From the NCBI RefSeq assembly GCF_030816715.1, contig NZ_JAUSYH010000001.1, positions 5,394,001 to 5,458,000 on the forward strand: a DNA stretch of 64,000 nt, in the 5' to 3' direction. Numbering within the stretch: position 1 is the stretch's first letter; each line of letters begins with the position of its first letter. The notes beneath the pieces were generated by a model. The model saw only the letters and a program-made list of their open reading frames with translations. It had not been told where the DNA came from and ran no database searches. Positions 34,835 to 44,461 of the stretch are shown here, one piece after another. A program made the position numbers and the translations under genes. The stretch is from Streptomyces achromogenes. GTDB taxonomy: Bacteria; Actinomycetota; Actinomycetes; Streptomycetales; Streptomycetaceae.

Positions 34835-34949
34835 GACGGGCGGCGGTTTCAGGTCGTAACGTGCCTTTCGCGCCGGACGGCCAAGCGGAAGACCACCGCT
34901 ACGACCTGCGGTCCCGAGACCGCGAAGCATCGACCGAGGAAACCACGAC

Positions 34950-35609
34950 GTGGGGGACGACGCGGAGCTGACAGCCGCGGTGCTCGCGGCACAGCACGGG
35001 GACGAGACCGCGTTTCGGACCGTGTACCGCGCGGTGCACCCGCGGCTGCTGGGATACGTGCGCACACTGGTCGGTGATCCCGACGCCGAGGACGTGACGT
35101 CCGAGGCCTGGCTGCAGATCGCCCGGGACCTCGAGCGGTTCACCGGCGACGCGGACCGCTTCCGCGGCTGGGCCGCCAGGATCGCCCGCAACCGCGCCCT
35201 GGACCACATACGGATGCGCGGAAGACGCCCGGCGACGGGCGGCGACGAGACCGAGCTGGCCGGCCGGGCCGCCGAGTCCGACACCGCGGGTGAGGCCATC
35301 GAGGCGCTGGCCACCGGCCGCACCCTCGGCCTCATCGCCCGGCTGCCGCAGGACCAGGCCGAGGCCGTCGTCCTGCGGGTGGTCATGGGACTGGACGCCA
35401 AGACGGCCGCCGACACGCTCGGCAAGCGGCCCGGCGCGGTGCGCACCGCCGCCCATCGAGGCCTGAGGAAACTCGCCGAACTGCTCGGCGACGACCCGGA
35501 GACGGCCGGTGTGCTGGACGCGCTGCCGCCCCAGCGACGACCGCGCTCCCGCACGGTGACGTCCGCCGGTGTGACGCATGCGCGCACGCGGACGCAGAGG
35601 GACATGTGA
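34950..35609 (+). CDS. ECF-type RNA polymerase sigma factor
   Basis: 219 residues. Region 2: FRTVYRAVHPRLLGYVRTLV, DPDAEDVTSEAWLQIARDL and RFRGWAARIARNRALDHIR. Region 4: GLIARLPQDQAEAVVLRVVMG, DAKTAADTLGKRPGAVRTAAHRG. GTG 34950 has GAGGAAA upstream. The 3' end overlaps the next gene (GTGA), a membrane protein that is probably its anti-sigma factor. Such pairs respond to envelope or extracellular cues. Confidence 0.93.
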   Translation: MGDDAELTAAVLAAQHGDETAFRTVYRAVHPRLLGYVRTLVGDPDAEDVTSEAWLQIARDLERFTGDADRFRGWAARIARNRALDHIRMRGRRPATGGDETELAGRAAESDTAGEAIEALATGRTLGLIARLPQDQAEAVVLRVVMGLDAKTAADTLGKRPGAVRTAAHRGLRKLAELLGDDPETAGVLDALPPQRRPRSRTVTSAGVTHARTRTQRDM

Positions 35610-36724
35610 TGGCCGACAAGCACGACAGGTGGCTCGACCGCGAGACGTCGGAGCGTCTGCTGCGCGGTGAGTCACCCGACAACGCTGTCGCCGGCGCGCC
35701 CCGGGAAGAGGCCGAACGGCTCGCCAGGACGCTCGGCGCGCTCGCGGCCTCGGCCGCCGCTCCGCCGTCCGCCGACGAGGAGCTGCCCGGCGAGGCCGCG
35801 GCCCTCGCCGCGTTCCGCAAGGTCCAGGCCGACCGCCACGACCTCGCGGCCCGCTCCGGTCATGCGGGTGCCACGGGTCTCCCGGGCGTCGCCCGGCATC
35901 CGGGTCGGACCGCCCGGGCCGGACGTGCGGCCGGGGCCGTGGTCGTGGGTGCGCCCGAGCCGGAAGGCGGCGGCGACGCGGACCTGGTCCGCATCGGAGG
36001 GCCGGTCGACGCGGGCGGGCGTCGTCCGCGCCGGGGCCGGCCCGTGCGGCTGGCGCTGGCCGCCTCACTGGCCGTCGGGATGGTCGGCGGGGTGTCGGTC
36101 GCGACGGCGGCCGGATATCTGCCGACGCCGTTCGACGGCCAGGGGCCCGGGCGGCCCGTGGCGTCCGTCTCCGCCCCCGCGCCCTCCGGCGGCCGTCCGC
36201 TCGGCTCGTCCTCCCCGACCGCTCCATCCGGCGACGGCGCGGCGTCCGCGCCGAAGCCCGGCGCGAGCGCCACCGACCGGGGCGCGGCCGGGCGGGGCAC
36301 CGCCGGCGACGACGCCTCGGGCGCCCCGAAGGCCCGGGGCGACCGGCCGTCCGGCGTGACCTCCTGCCGTGAACTCGGCGCCGGCAAGACCCTGGACCGT
36401 GAGCGCCGCCGACGCCTGGAGAAGCTGGCGGGCGGCGCACAGCGGGTCCAGGCGTACTGCGCGGTCCTGCTCGACGGCGCCCGCGTCGGGAGCGGCTCGG
36501 CGGGCCGGGACGCCGGAAAGGGGCAGTCGGGCCGCGGGAGCGGCGGCGACACTGCCGGACAGGAAGGCGCCGACGGCACGGGCGGGCACGGCGGCTCCGA
36601 CGACGACGATGACGCGGGCAGAGAGGGTCACGGGCACGACCGGGGACCCGGCCGGGGGCAGGGACACGGGCACGGCCAGGGGCACGGCCGCGGTGCCGGC
36701 GGCGGCCCTGGACACCGCGGCTGA
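35606..36724 (+). CDS. Single-pass membrane protein, candidate anti-sigma factor
   Basis: 372 residues. Acidic-basic N-terminal cytoplasmic part of about 150 residues (RWLDRETSERLLRGES, then EEAERLARTLGALAAS), one helix (VRLALAASLAVGMVGGVSVA) and an extracytoplasmic domain. The latter has a Ser/Pro/Gly spacer and a conserved-looking TSCRELGAGKTLDRERRRRL region with a second Cys in QAYCAVLLDG. It ends in about 85 residues of Gly/Asp/His/Arg, including GHGHDRG and GHGHGQGHGRG. No zinc-binding HxxxCxxC motif of ZAS anti-sigmas is seen, so the call rests on coupling to the sigma gene. The His/Asp tail could bind metal. Confidence 0.7.
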   Translation: MMADKHDRWLDRETSERLLRGESPDNAVAGAPREEAERLARTLGALAASAAAPPSADEELPGEAAALAAFRKVQADRHDLAARSGHAGATGLPGVARHPGRTARAGRAAGAVVVGAPEPEGGGDADLVRIGGPVDAGGRRPRRGRPVRLALAASLAVGMVGGVSVATAAGYLPTPFDGQGPGRPVASVSAPAPSGGRPLGSSSPTAPSGDGAASAPKPGASATDRGAAGRGTAGDDASGAPKARGDRPSGVTSCRELGAGKTLDRERRRRLEKLAGGAQRVQAYCAVLLDGARVGSGSAGRDAGKGQSGRGSGGDTAGQEGADGTGGHGGSDDDDDAGREGHGHDRGPGRGQGHGHGQGHGRGAGGGPGHRG

Positions 36725-37025
36725 CCTGCGATTTTAAGATCGTCGAAAAATTCTTCCGCGGCGGGTGTGACATTTTCCGCGGAGGCTACGCAGTACCGAG
36801 TGAGCCGACTGGTCATCGGCCCCAGCACAGAGCCGGGGGTTCCCCCCGTACCTTCGGCTCGTGCGCTCGGCGCGGGCGGGACACGTTCCCCCGGTCCCGC
36901 TCGCGCCCCATACCTCTCTCCCCTCCCGTCCGGATGACGAGTCGCGAACCGCCCGGCACACTGACGAGTACTCAGTCGGAGACCAGAGGCGGCCGCCGCG
37001 ACCGCCCGGCGGGAGGCCTGCACCC
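36725..37025. other. 301-nt intergenic region with an AT-rich stretch
   Basis: 36731-36775 is markedly AT-rich for this genome (GATTTTAAGATCGTCGAAAA, then ATTCTTCC) and contains two TTCCGCGG elements (36763 and 36775 areas). The rest is the leader of the mutase gene. No cobalamin riboswitch (B12 box) is recognisable. Confidence 0.5.
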
Positions 37026-38606
<1,581 letters not shown>

Positions 38607-38990
38607 GCGGCCTCGACGGCGCACCCTCCGCCGGGGCTCCGCCCGTTCTCCGTGCGTCGGCGCCACGCTCTCCTCGCGCCCGCCCTCCCCCGGCCGTGCC
38701 CGGCCCTCCCCGGCCGCGCCGGACGGGTCGCCCTGTGTGGCGGGACCGCTGCGCGGAGGTGATGATTCGAGGATCGGTCCCGGTAGGTGGACTGGCACGG
38801 CGTGCCACCGGTGGTCCGTGGTATCCGTGAGAGAAAGGAAGAAGTGCGGGCAGCCGACCTCGAAAGTCGGCGAGTTTACCCATCCCGCACAGCAGCCATG
38901 CGCCGCGCGGCCGACTTTTCTTCGCCTGACGGGTTGAAGTTTTGTTGATCGTAGGTCGGTCGACCGCCCAGGCGTCCTACCCTTCAGAGG
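38607..38990. other. 384-nt intergenic region with several hairpins
   Basis: Contains GGCACG-G-CGTGCC (38795-38807), CCACCGGTGG (38806-38815) and the structured element 38844-38920 described separately. Its 3' part is the leader of the M20 gene. No ORF with resident codon use. Confidence 0.6.
38844..38920 (+). promoter_or_regulatory. Candidate cis-regulatory RNA or attenuator
   Basis: Outer stem GTGCGGG (38844-38850) with CCCGCAC (38884-38890) encloses GCCGAC (38853-38858) paired with GTCGGC (38866-38871). GTCGGC can instead pair with a second GCCGAC at 38910-38915, which is followed directly by TTTTCTTC. Two exclusive pairings, one next to a U-tract, is the layout of an attenuator. It does not match a riboswitch class I know. 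Confidence 0.4.
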
Positions 38991-40256
38991 GTGAAGCAAC
39001 TGATGTCCCGAGAGTCCGAGGCCGATCCCTCAGGGGAAGCAGCGCTCCCCGGCGCCCTTCCCGGCGCCCTGCCGGAGGCGCTGCGCGCCGAGCTCGTGGC
39101 CTTCCGCCGCGACCTGCACATGCACCCTGAGCTGGGCAACCAGGAGTTCCGCACGACGGCCGCGATCAAGGCCCGCCTCGAGAAGGCGGGGCTGCGGCCC
39201 CGCGTGCTCGCCGTCGGCACCGGCCTCATCTGCGACATCGGGACCGTGGGGGCGGAGGGCGCGGCGGTCGGCGGCGTCCCCGTTCTCGCGATGCGCGCCG
39301 ACATCGACGCGCTGCCCATCCCGGACACGAAGACCGAGTGCGCCTACCGGTCCACGGTCCCCGACCGCGCGCACGCCTGCGGCCACGACGTGCACACCAC
39401 CGTCGTCCTCGGCGCCGGTCTCGTCCTGGCGGAACTGCACCGGCAGGGCCGGCTCCCGCGGCCGGTGCGGCTGATCTTCCAGCCCGCCGAGGAGGTGCTG
39501 CCCGGCGGCGCCGCCGACGCCATCGCCGACGGCGCGCTGGACGGCGTGGGCCGGATCATCGCCGTGCACTGCGACCCCCGGGTCGACGCGGGCAGGGTCG
39601 GTCTGCGCGAGGGCGCCATCACCTCCGCCTGCGACCGGCTGGAGATCTCCCTGGACGGGCCCGGCGGCCACACCGCACGCCCGCACCTGACCACCGACCT
39701 CGTCACGGCGGCCGCCCGGGTGGTCACCGACGTGCCCGCGCTGGTCGGCCGCCGGGTCGACACGCGCGCCGGACTGGCCGTCACCTGGGGCCGCATCGAG
39801 AGCGGCCACGCCCCGAACGTGATCCCGCAGCGCGCCGAGCTCTCCGGGACCGTCCGCTGCCTGGACCTCGAGGCGTGGCGGCAGGCGCCGGACATCGTGG
39901 TCGCGGCGATCGACGAGGTGGCCAACCTGCACCGGGCCAAGTCGGAGATCAACTACGTACGGGGCGTCCCGCCGGTCGTCAACGACGGCGACGTCACCGC
40001 CCTGCTGCGGGACGCCATGGTGGCCCGGCGCGGCGAGTCGGCCGTGGAGGGCACCGAGCAGAGCCTCGGCGGCGAGGACTTCTCCTGGTACCTGGAGCGG
40101 GTCCCCGGTTCGATGGCCCGGCTCGGTGTGCGCCCGCCCGGCGAGCGCACCGTGCGCGACCTGCACCAGGGCGACTTCGACGCCGACGAGTCGGCGATCA
40201 CCGTCGGCGTGGAGCTCTTCACGGCGGCAGCGCTGCTGGACGCGGCGGGCAGGTAG
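38991..40256 (+). CDS. M20-family amidohydrolase
   Basis: 421 residues from GTG 38991; ATG 39003 is an alternative with AGAGGG 11 nt upstream. Zinc peptidase fold of the aminoacylase/IAA-amino acid hydrolase type: RRDLHMHPELGNQE, MRADIDALPI, HACGHDVHTT, IFQPAEEVLPGG, GPGGHTARPH in the dimerisation domain, GTEQSLGGEDFSWY, and a final metal His in DLHQGDFDADE. Cleaves N-acyl amino acids or similar amides in the cytoplasm. No linked substrate gene. Followed by a strong terminator. Confidence 0.9.
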   Translation: MKQLMSRESEADPSGEAALPGALPGALPEALRAELVAFRRDLHMHPELGNQEFRTTAAIKARLEKAGLRPRVLAVGTGLICDIGTVGAEGAAVGGVPVLAMRADIDALPIPDTKTECAYRSTVPDRAHACGHDVHTTVVLGAGLVLAELHRQGRLPRPVRLIFQPAEEVLPGGAADAIADGALDGVGRIIAVHCDPRVDAGRVGLREGAITSACDRLEISLDGPGGHTARPHLTTDLVTAAARVVTDVPALVGRRVDTRAGLAVTWGRIESGHAPNVIPQRAELSGTVRCLDLEAWRQAPDIVVAAIDEVANLHRAKSEINYVRGVPPVVNDGDVTALLRDAMVARRGESAVEGTEQSLGGEDFSWYLERVPGSMARLGVRPPGERTVRDLHQGDFDADESAITVGVELFTAAALLDAAGR

Positions 40257-40264
40257 CCGACGGC

Positions 40265-40295
40265 GGCGGAACGGCCCTCACGTGGCCGTTCCGCC
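40265..40295 (+). terminator. Terminator after the M20 gene
   Basis: Perfect 12-bp stem GGCGGAACGGCC (40265-40276) with GGCCGTTCCGCC (40284-40295), 7-nt loop, 9 nt after the stop. Confidence 0.8.
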
Positions 40296-40426
40296 GTTCG
40301 GCGCAACCGTGTTGTAAGCCATTCGTCCCCGGTTCGAAATCATCGGCGCGAGGCCGCAAGGCACCGAGTTCAGACGGCGTTCGCCTCGAATCGATAACGG
40401 CGTCTCGAGGGGTGTTTTTCTGACAT

Positions 40427-40439
40427 CTACGCGCGTTAC
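40427..40439. promoter_or_regulatory. Nucleoside-regulon operator candidate, copy 1 (CTACGCGCGTTAC)
   Basis: Matches 10 of 12 positions of the perfect palindrome CTACGCGCGTAG found before add. Overlaps a good -10 box, TACGAT (40437-40442), so binding would block the promoter of the BMP lipoprotein gene about 105 nt downstream. The leader also has two small hairpins, GAGCAC/GTGCTC and AGCGCC/GGCGCT. Confidence 0.6.
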
Positions 40440-40544
40440 GATGCCGCGAAGCCAACGCCGATCGAGGCGTCCAGGCCCGAGCACTGGCATGGTGCTCACA
40501 TCAAGCGCCGACAAGGCGCTCAGGTCAGGTGAAGGAGCCTTCCC

Positions 40545-41609
40545 GTGCGCCGGGTAGCCAAGCTTTCCGCTGCGTGTATCGCCACCGCAGCTCTCGCACT
40601 GACTGCCACTGCATGTGGCAGCACCTCCTCCGAGAACGACAGCAGCAGCTCGTCCTCCGCCTCTGCGGGCGGCGGTTCGGGCGTCAAGATCGGTCTCGCC
40701 TTCGACGTCGGCGGCCGTGGTGACCGTTCCTTCAACGACTCCGCCGCGCGCGGCGCCGACAAGGCCAAGGCGGAGTTCGGCGGCTCGATCAAGGAGCTGA
40801 CCGCCAAGACCTCCGACACCGAGGCCGACCGCGAGCAGCGTCTGACCGACCTGGCGGACGCCGGCTACAACCCCATCGTCGGCGTCGGCTTCTCCTACGC
40901 CGCCTCGATGACCAAGGTCGCCGCGAAGTACCCGAAGGTCAGCTTCGGCATCGTCGACTCGGTGGTGGACGCCAAGAACGTCGACAGCATCACCTTCACC
41001 GAGGAGCAGGGCTCCTACCTGGCCGGTGTCGCCGCGGCCCTGAAGACGAAGAAGAACCACGTCGGCTTCATCGGCGGCGTCGACGTCCCGCTGATCAAGA
41101 AGTTCGAGGCGGGATTCACGCAGGGCGTGCACGACACGAAGCCCGCGGTCAAGGTCGACAGCCAGTACCTGAGCCACGGCTCGGACTTCTCCGGCTTCGC
41201 CAGCCCCGACAAGGGCAAGGCCGCCGCGTCGGGCATGCTCGACAACGGCGCCGACGTCATCTACTCGGCGGCCGGCTCCTCCGGCAACGGCGCGATCGAG
41301 GCCGTCAACGGCGTCAAGGGCGCCTGGGCCATCGGCGTGGACTCCGACCAGTACAACATCCCGGGTCTGGCCAAGTACAAGGCCTCGATCCTGACCTCGA
41401 TGGTCAAGAACGTCGACGTCGGCGTCTACGACTTCGTCAAGTCCGTCCACGACGGCAAGCCGCTGACGGGCGTCAACAACTACTCGCTCGCCAAGAACGG
41501 TGTCTCGCTCGCCACCAGCGGTGGCTTCATCGACGACATCAAGACCCAGCTGGACGCGGCGAAGCAGAAGATCGTCGACGGCTCCATCAAGGTCAAGACC
41601 ACCCCGTGA
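40545..41609 (+). CDS. BMP-family nucleoside-binding lipoprotein
   Basis: 354 residues. Signal peptide with lipobox TATAC (Cys about residue 24), Ser-rich spacer, then the Bmp/PnrA periplasmic-binding fold: IGLAFDVGGRGDRSFNDSA, VGVGFSYAASMTKVAAKYP, FTEEQGSYLAGVAAAL, HVGFIGGVDVPLIKKFEAGF and YSAAGSSGNGAIEA. PnrA-type proteins bind purine nucleosides (inosine, guanosine, adenosine). GTG with GAAGGAG 8 nt upstream. It feeds the ABC importer encoded next, though a 16-bp hairpin separates them. Confidence 0.95.
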   Translation: MRRVAKLSAACIATAALALTATACGSTSSENDSSSSSSASAGGGSGVKIGLAFDVGGRGDRSFNDSAARGADKAKAEFGGSIKELTAKTSDTEADREQRLTDLADAGYNPIVGVGFSYAASMTKVAAKYPKVSFGIVDSVVDAKNVDSITFTEEQGSYLAGVAAALKTKKNHVGFIGGVDVPLIKKFEAGFTQGVHDTKPAVKVDSQYLSHGSDFSGFASPDKGKAAASGMLDNGADVIYSAAGSSGNGAIEAVNGVKGAWAIGVDSDQYNIPGLAKYKASILTSMVKNVDVGVYDFVKSVHDGKPLTGVNNYSLAKNGVSLATSGGFIDDIKTQLDAAKQKIVDGSIKVKTTP

Positions 41610-41631
41610 CCTGATGGTCGCCGCCTGACCC

Positions 41632-41674
41632 CGGCTCGACGAGGGGGGTGCACGACAACCCCCTCGTCGAGCCG
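41632..41674 (+). terminator. Strong terminator between binding protein and ABC operon
   Basis: Perfect 16-bp stem (41632-41647 with 41659-41674) and 11-nt loop, 22 nt after the lipoprotein stop. It would leave the abundant binding-protein mRNA separate from the transporter mRNA. Confidence 0.85.
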
Positions 41675-41689
41675 TAACAATGTGTCAAC

Positions 41690-41703
41690 TCTACGCGTGT
41701 AGC
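41690..41703. promoter_or_regulatory. Nucleoside-regulon operator candidate, copy 2 (TCTACGCGTGTAGC)
   Basis: CTACGCGTGTAG (41691-41702) differs from the palindrome before add at one base. It lies 75 nt upstream of the ABC ATPase start. Confidence 0.65.
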
Positions 41704-41777
41704 ACGGAGTTGCCGCGCTAGCGTCGCCGACGCCTGCCCTCCCCTACGCAGCCCCTTTTCCCCGAGGAGAGTGCGCC

Positions 41778-43337
41778 ATCAACGCGTCCAGCCCTCCCGC
41801 TGCCGTCGAACTGCGCGGCATCACCAAGCGATTCCCCGGCGTCGTGGCCAACCGCGACATCGACATCACGGTTCGCACCGGCACCGTCCACGCCCTGTGC
41901 GGTGAGAACGGCGCCGGCAAATCCACCCTGATGAAGATCCTCTACGGCATGCAGCAGCCGGACGAGGGCACCATCACCGTGAACGGCGACCAGGTCACCT
42001 TCAGCAACCCCGCCGACGCCATCGCGCGCGGCATCGGCATGGTGCACCAGCACTTCATGCTCGCCGACAACCTCACCGTCCTGGAGAACGTCGTCCTCGG
42101 AGCGGAGAAGCTCCACGGCATCGGCGGCAAGGCCCGGACGAAGATCAGGGAGATCTCCGACGCGTACGGGCTGAACGTCCGGCCCGACGTCCTCCTGGAG
42201 GAGCTCGGCGTCGCCGACCGCCAGCGCGTGGAGATCCTCAAGGTCCTCTACCGCGGCGCCAAGACGCTCATCCTCGACGAGCCCACGGCCGTCCTGGTGC
42301 CGCAGGAGGTCGACGCCCTCTTCGACAACCTGCGCGAGCTGAAGGCCGAGGGCCTCACCGTCATCTTCATCTCCCACAAACTGGGGGAGGTGCTGTCCGT
42401 CGCCGACGAGATCACCGTCATCCGGCGCGGCACCACGGTGGGCACGGTCGAGCCGCGGAACACCACGACCAAGCAGCTCGCCGAGCTGATGGTCGGCAGC
42501 GAACTGCCCACGCCGGAGACCGAGGAGTCCACGGTCACGGACGTCCCGCTGCTGAAGCTGGACGGACTGCACCTGACCCAGACGGACCTCGACGGCGTCG
42601 AGCGCATCATCCTCGACGACATCTCCTTCACCATCCACAAGGGCGAGGTCCTCGGCATCGCCGGCGTGGAGGGCAACGGCCAGTCCGAGCTGGTCGAGGC
42701 GATCATGGGCATCCGCGCCCCGGACGCCGGCGCCATCACCCTCGACGGCGCCGACATCTCCCACGTGCCCACCCGCAACCGCCGCGAGGCCGGCGTCGGC
42801 TACATCCCCGAGGACCGCCACCGCCACGGCCTGCTCCTCGAGGCGCCGCTGTGGGAGAACCGCATCCTCGGCCATGTCACCGAGCGGCCCAACTCGCGCG
42901 GCCAGCTGCTCGACATCAAGTCCGCCCGCACCGACACCGAGCGCATCGTCCAGGCGTACGACGTCCGCACGCCCGGCATCGACGTGACCGCCGCCTCGCT
43001 GTCCGGCGGCAACCAGCAGAAGCTGATCGTCGGCCGCGAGATGAGCCACGCGCCCAAGCTCCTCATCGCCGCCCACCCCACCCGCGGTGTGGACGTCGGC
43101 GCGCAGGCCGCGATCTGGGACCACATCCGCGAGGCGCGCCGCGAGGGCCTGGCCGTGCTGCTGATCTCCGCCGACCTGGACGAGCTCATCGGGCTCTCCG
43201 ACACCCTGCGGGTCATGTACCGCGGCCGGCTGGTCGCCGACGCCGATCCCGCCACGATCACCCCCGAGGAGCTGGGCTCCGCCATGACGGGTGCGGCCAC
43301 CGGCCACCTGGAGCACGCAGAGGACGACGCCCGATGA
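41778..43337 (+). CDS. Nucleoside ABC importer, duplicated ATPase subunit (apparent ATC start)
   Basis: 519 residues if initiated at ATC 41778. Two ABC domains: the first has A-loop KRFPGVVA, Walker A GENGAGKST, signature VADRQRVEI and Walker B ILDEPTAVL; the second has the family's degenerate P-loop GVEGNGQSE and signature LSGGNQQK. This is the PnrA/NupA type that pairs with BMP proteins. In frame there is a TAG at 41700 and then no ATG, GTG or TTG until GTG 41844, which would delete the first strand and the A-loop. GAGGAGAG sits exactly 6 nt before ATC 41778, and homology-like sequence begins there. The stop overlaps the first permease (ATGA). Confidence 0.9.
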   Translation: MNASSPPAAVELRGITKRFPGVVANRDIDITVRTGTVHALCGENGAGKSTLMKILYGMQQPDEGTITVNGDQVTFSNPADAIARGIGMVHQHFMLADNLTVLENVVLGAEKLHGIGGKARTKIREISDAYGLNVRPDVLLEELGVADRQRVEILKVLYRGAKTLILDEPTAVLVPQEVDALFDNLRELKAEGLTVIFISHKLGEVLSVADEITVIRRGTTVGTVEPRNTTTKQLAELMVGSELPTPETEESTVTDVPLLKLDGLHLTQTDLDGVERIILDDISFTIHKGEVLGIAGVEGNGQSELVEAIMGIRAPDAGAITLDGADISHVPTRNRREAGVGYIPEDRHRHGLLLEAPLWENRILGHVTERPNSRGQLLDIKSARTDTERIVQAYDVRTPGIDVTAASLSGGNQQKLIVGREMSHAPKLLIAAHPTRGVDVGAQAAIWDHIREARREGLAVLLISADLDELIGLSDTLRVMYRGRLVADADPATITPEELGSAMTGAATGHLEHAEDDAR

Positions 43338-44461
43338 AAAAGCTGACCTCAAGGATCGACAAGGAGCGGCTGCTCCTCGGGGTCGCGGCCCCGCTGCTGG
43401 CGATCGTCACCGCGCTCGTCGTCACCGCCCTGGTCATCCTCGCCACCGGCAAGAACCCGGGCGCGGCCTTCAGCGACATGCTGACCTACGGCTCCGCCAG
43501 CGACAGCCAGGTCTACATCCTGAACAAGGCGACGACGTACTACCTGGCGGGTGTCGCGGTGGCCATCGGCTTCCGCATGAACCTGTTCAACATCGGCGTC
43601 GACGGCCAGTACCGGCTCGCCGCGTTCGTCGCCGCCGTCCTCGGCGGCGCGCTGACCGTGCCCGGCTGGATCGCGATCCCGCTGATCATCCTGTGCGCCA
43701 TGGCGACCGGCGCCCTGTGGGCGGCCATCGCGGGCATCCTCAAGGTGACCCGCGGCGTCAGCGAGGTCATCTCCACGATCATGCTGAACTCGATCGCCAC
43801 CGCGATCATCGCCTACCTGCTGCAGCCGGGGAAGCTCGCCGAACTGCAGAGCGGCGGCACGGTCGTCTCGACCGACCCGCTGCCGAAGTCCTCGTACTTC
43901 TTCACCATCGACACCGGCGCGGCCGGTGTGCTGTGGGGCTTCATCGTCGTCGCCGTCCTCGTCGGCATCGCCTACTGGTTCGTGCTCGGCCGCACCCGGT
44001 TCGGCTTCGACCTGCGCACCGTCGGCCAGTCCGAGAGCGCGGCCACCGCGAGCGGTGTCTCCGTCAAGAAGATGGTCGCCACCAGCATGATCATCTCCGG
44101 TGCCGTGGCCGGTCTGATCGGCATGCCGACCCTGCTCAACGACAGCCACCAGTTCAGCAACGACTTCCCGTCGGGCATCGGCTTCACCGGCATCGCCATC
44201 GCCCTGCTCGGCCGCAACAACCCGGTCGGGATCGCGCTCGGCGCGCTGCTCTGGGGCTTCCTGGAGCGCACGACCAACCACCTCGAGTTCGAGGGGTACG
44301 ACAAGGAAATCCTCGGCGTCATCCAGGGCGTCATCGTGCTGTGCGTCGTCATCGCCTACGAGCTCGTCCGGCGTTACGGCCTCAAGCGCCAGCAGCAGCG
44401 GGTCGGCGCCGAGCTCGCCGCCCAGGCCGCCGCCCCGACCCAGAAGCAGGAGGTGGCGTGA
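43334..44461 (+). CDS. Nucleoside ABC importer permease 1
   Basis: 375 residues, eight to nine helices. Membrane subunit of the BPD_transp_2 family: NLFNIGVDGQYRLAAFVAA, TRGVSEVISTIMLNSIA and GIAIALLGRNNPVGI are typical of the NupP-like partner. ATG overlaps the ATPase stop by 4 nt; stop shares a base with the next permease start. Works as heterodimer with the downstream permease to take up nucleosides delivered by the lipoprotein. Confidence 0.95.
   Translation: MKKLTSRIDKERLLLGVAAPLLAIVTALVVTALVILATGKNPGAAFSDMLTYGSASDSQVYILNKATTYYLAGVAVAIGFRMNLFNIGVDGQYRLAAFVAAVLGGALTVPGWIAIPLIILCAMATGALWAAIAGILKVTRGVSEVISTIMLNSIATAIIAYLLQPGKLAELQSGGTVVSTDPLPKSSYFFTIDTGAAGVLWGFIVVAVLVGIAYWFVLGRTRFGFDLRTVGQSESAATASGVSVKKMVATSMIISGAVAGLIGMPTLLNDSHQFSNDFPSGIGFTGIAIALLGRNNPVGIALGALLWGFLERTTNHLEFEGYDKEILGVIQGVIVLCVVIAYELVRRYGLKRQQQRVGAELAAQAAAPTQKQEVA

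Larger units (their letters stand above)
34584..34949. other. 366-nt intergenic region with terminator and sigma-gene leader
   Basis: Holds the 34687-34726 hairpin in the first half and the palindrome CATGTTC-TAT-GAACATG (34818-34834) in the second. Base composition is lower in GC from about 34760 on, as expected for the promoter of the sigma gene at 34950. No ORF with resident codon use. Confidence 0.6.

Noticed and set aside
36725..37025. Cobalamin riboswitch before the mutase gene
   Set aside because: No B12-box-like conserved core can be found; only an AT-rich stretch is present.
41844..43337. GTG 41844 as start of the ABC ATPase
   Set aside because: It would remove the first beta strand and A-loop, and it has no ribosome site; ATC 41778 fits both.
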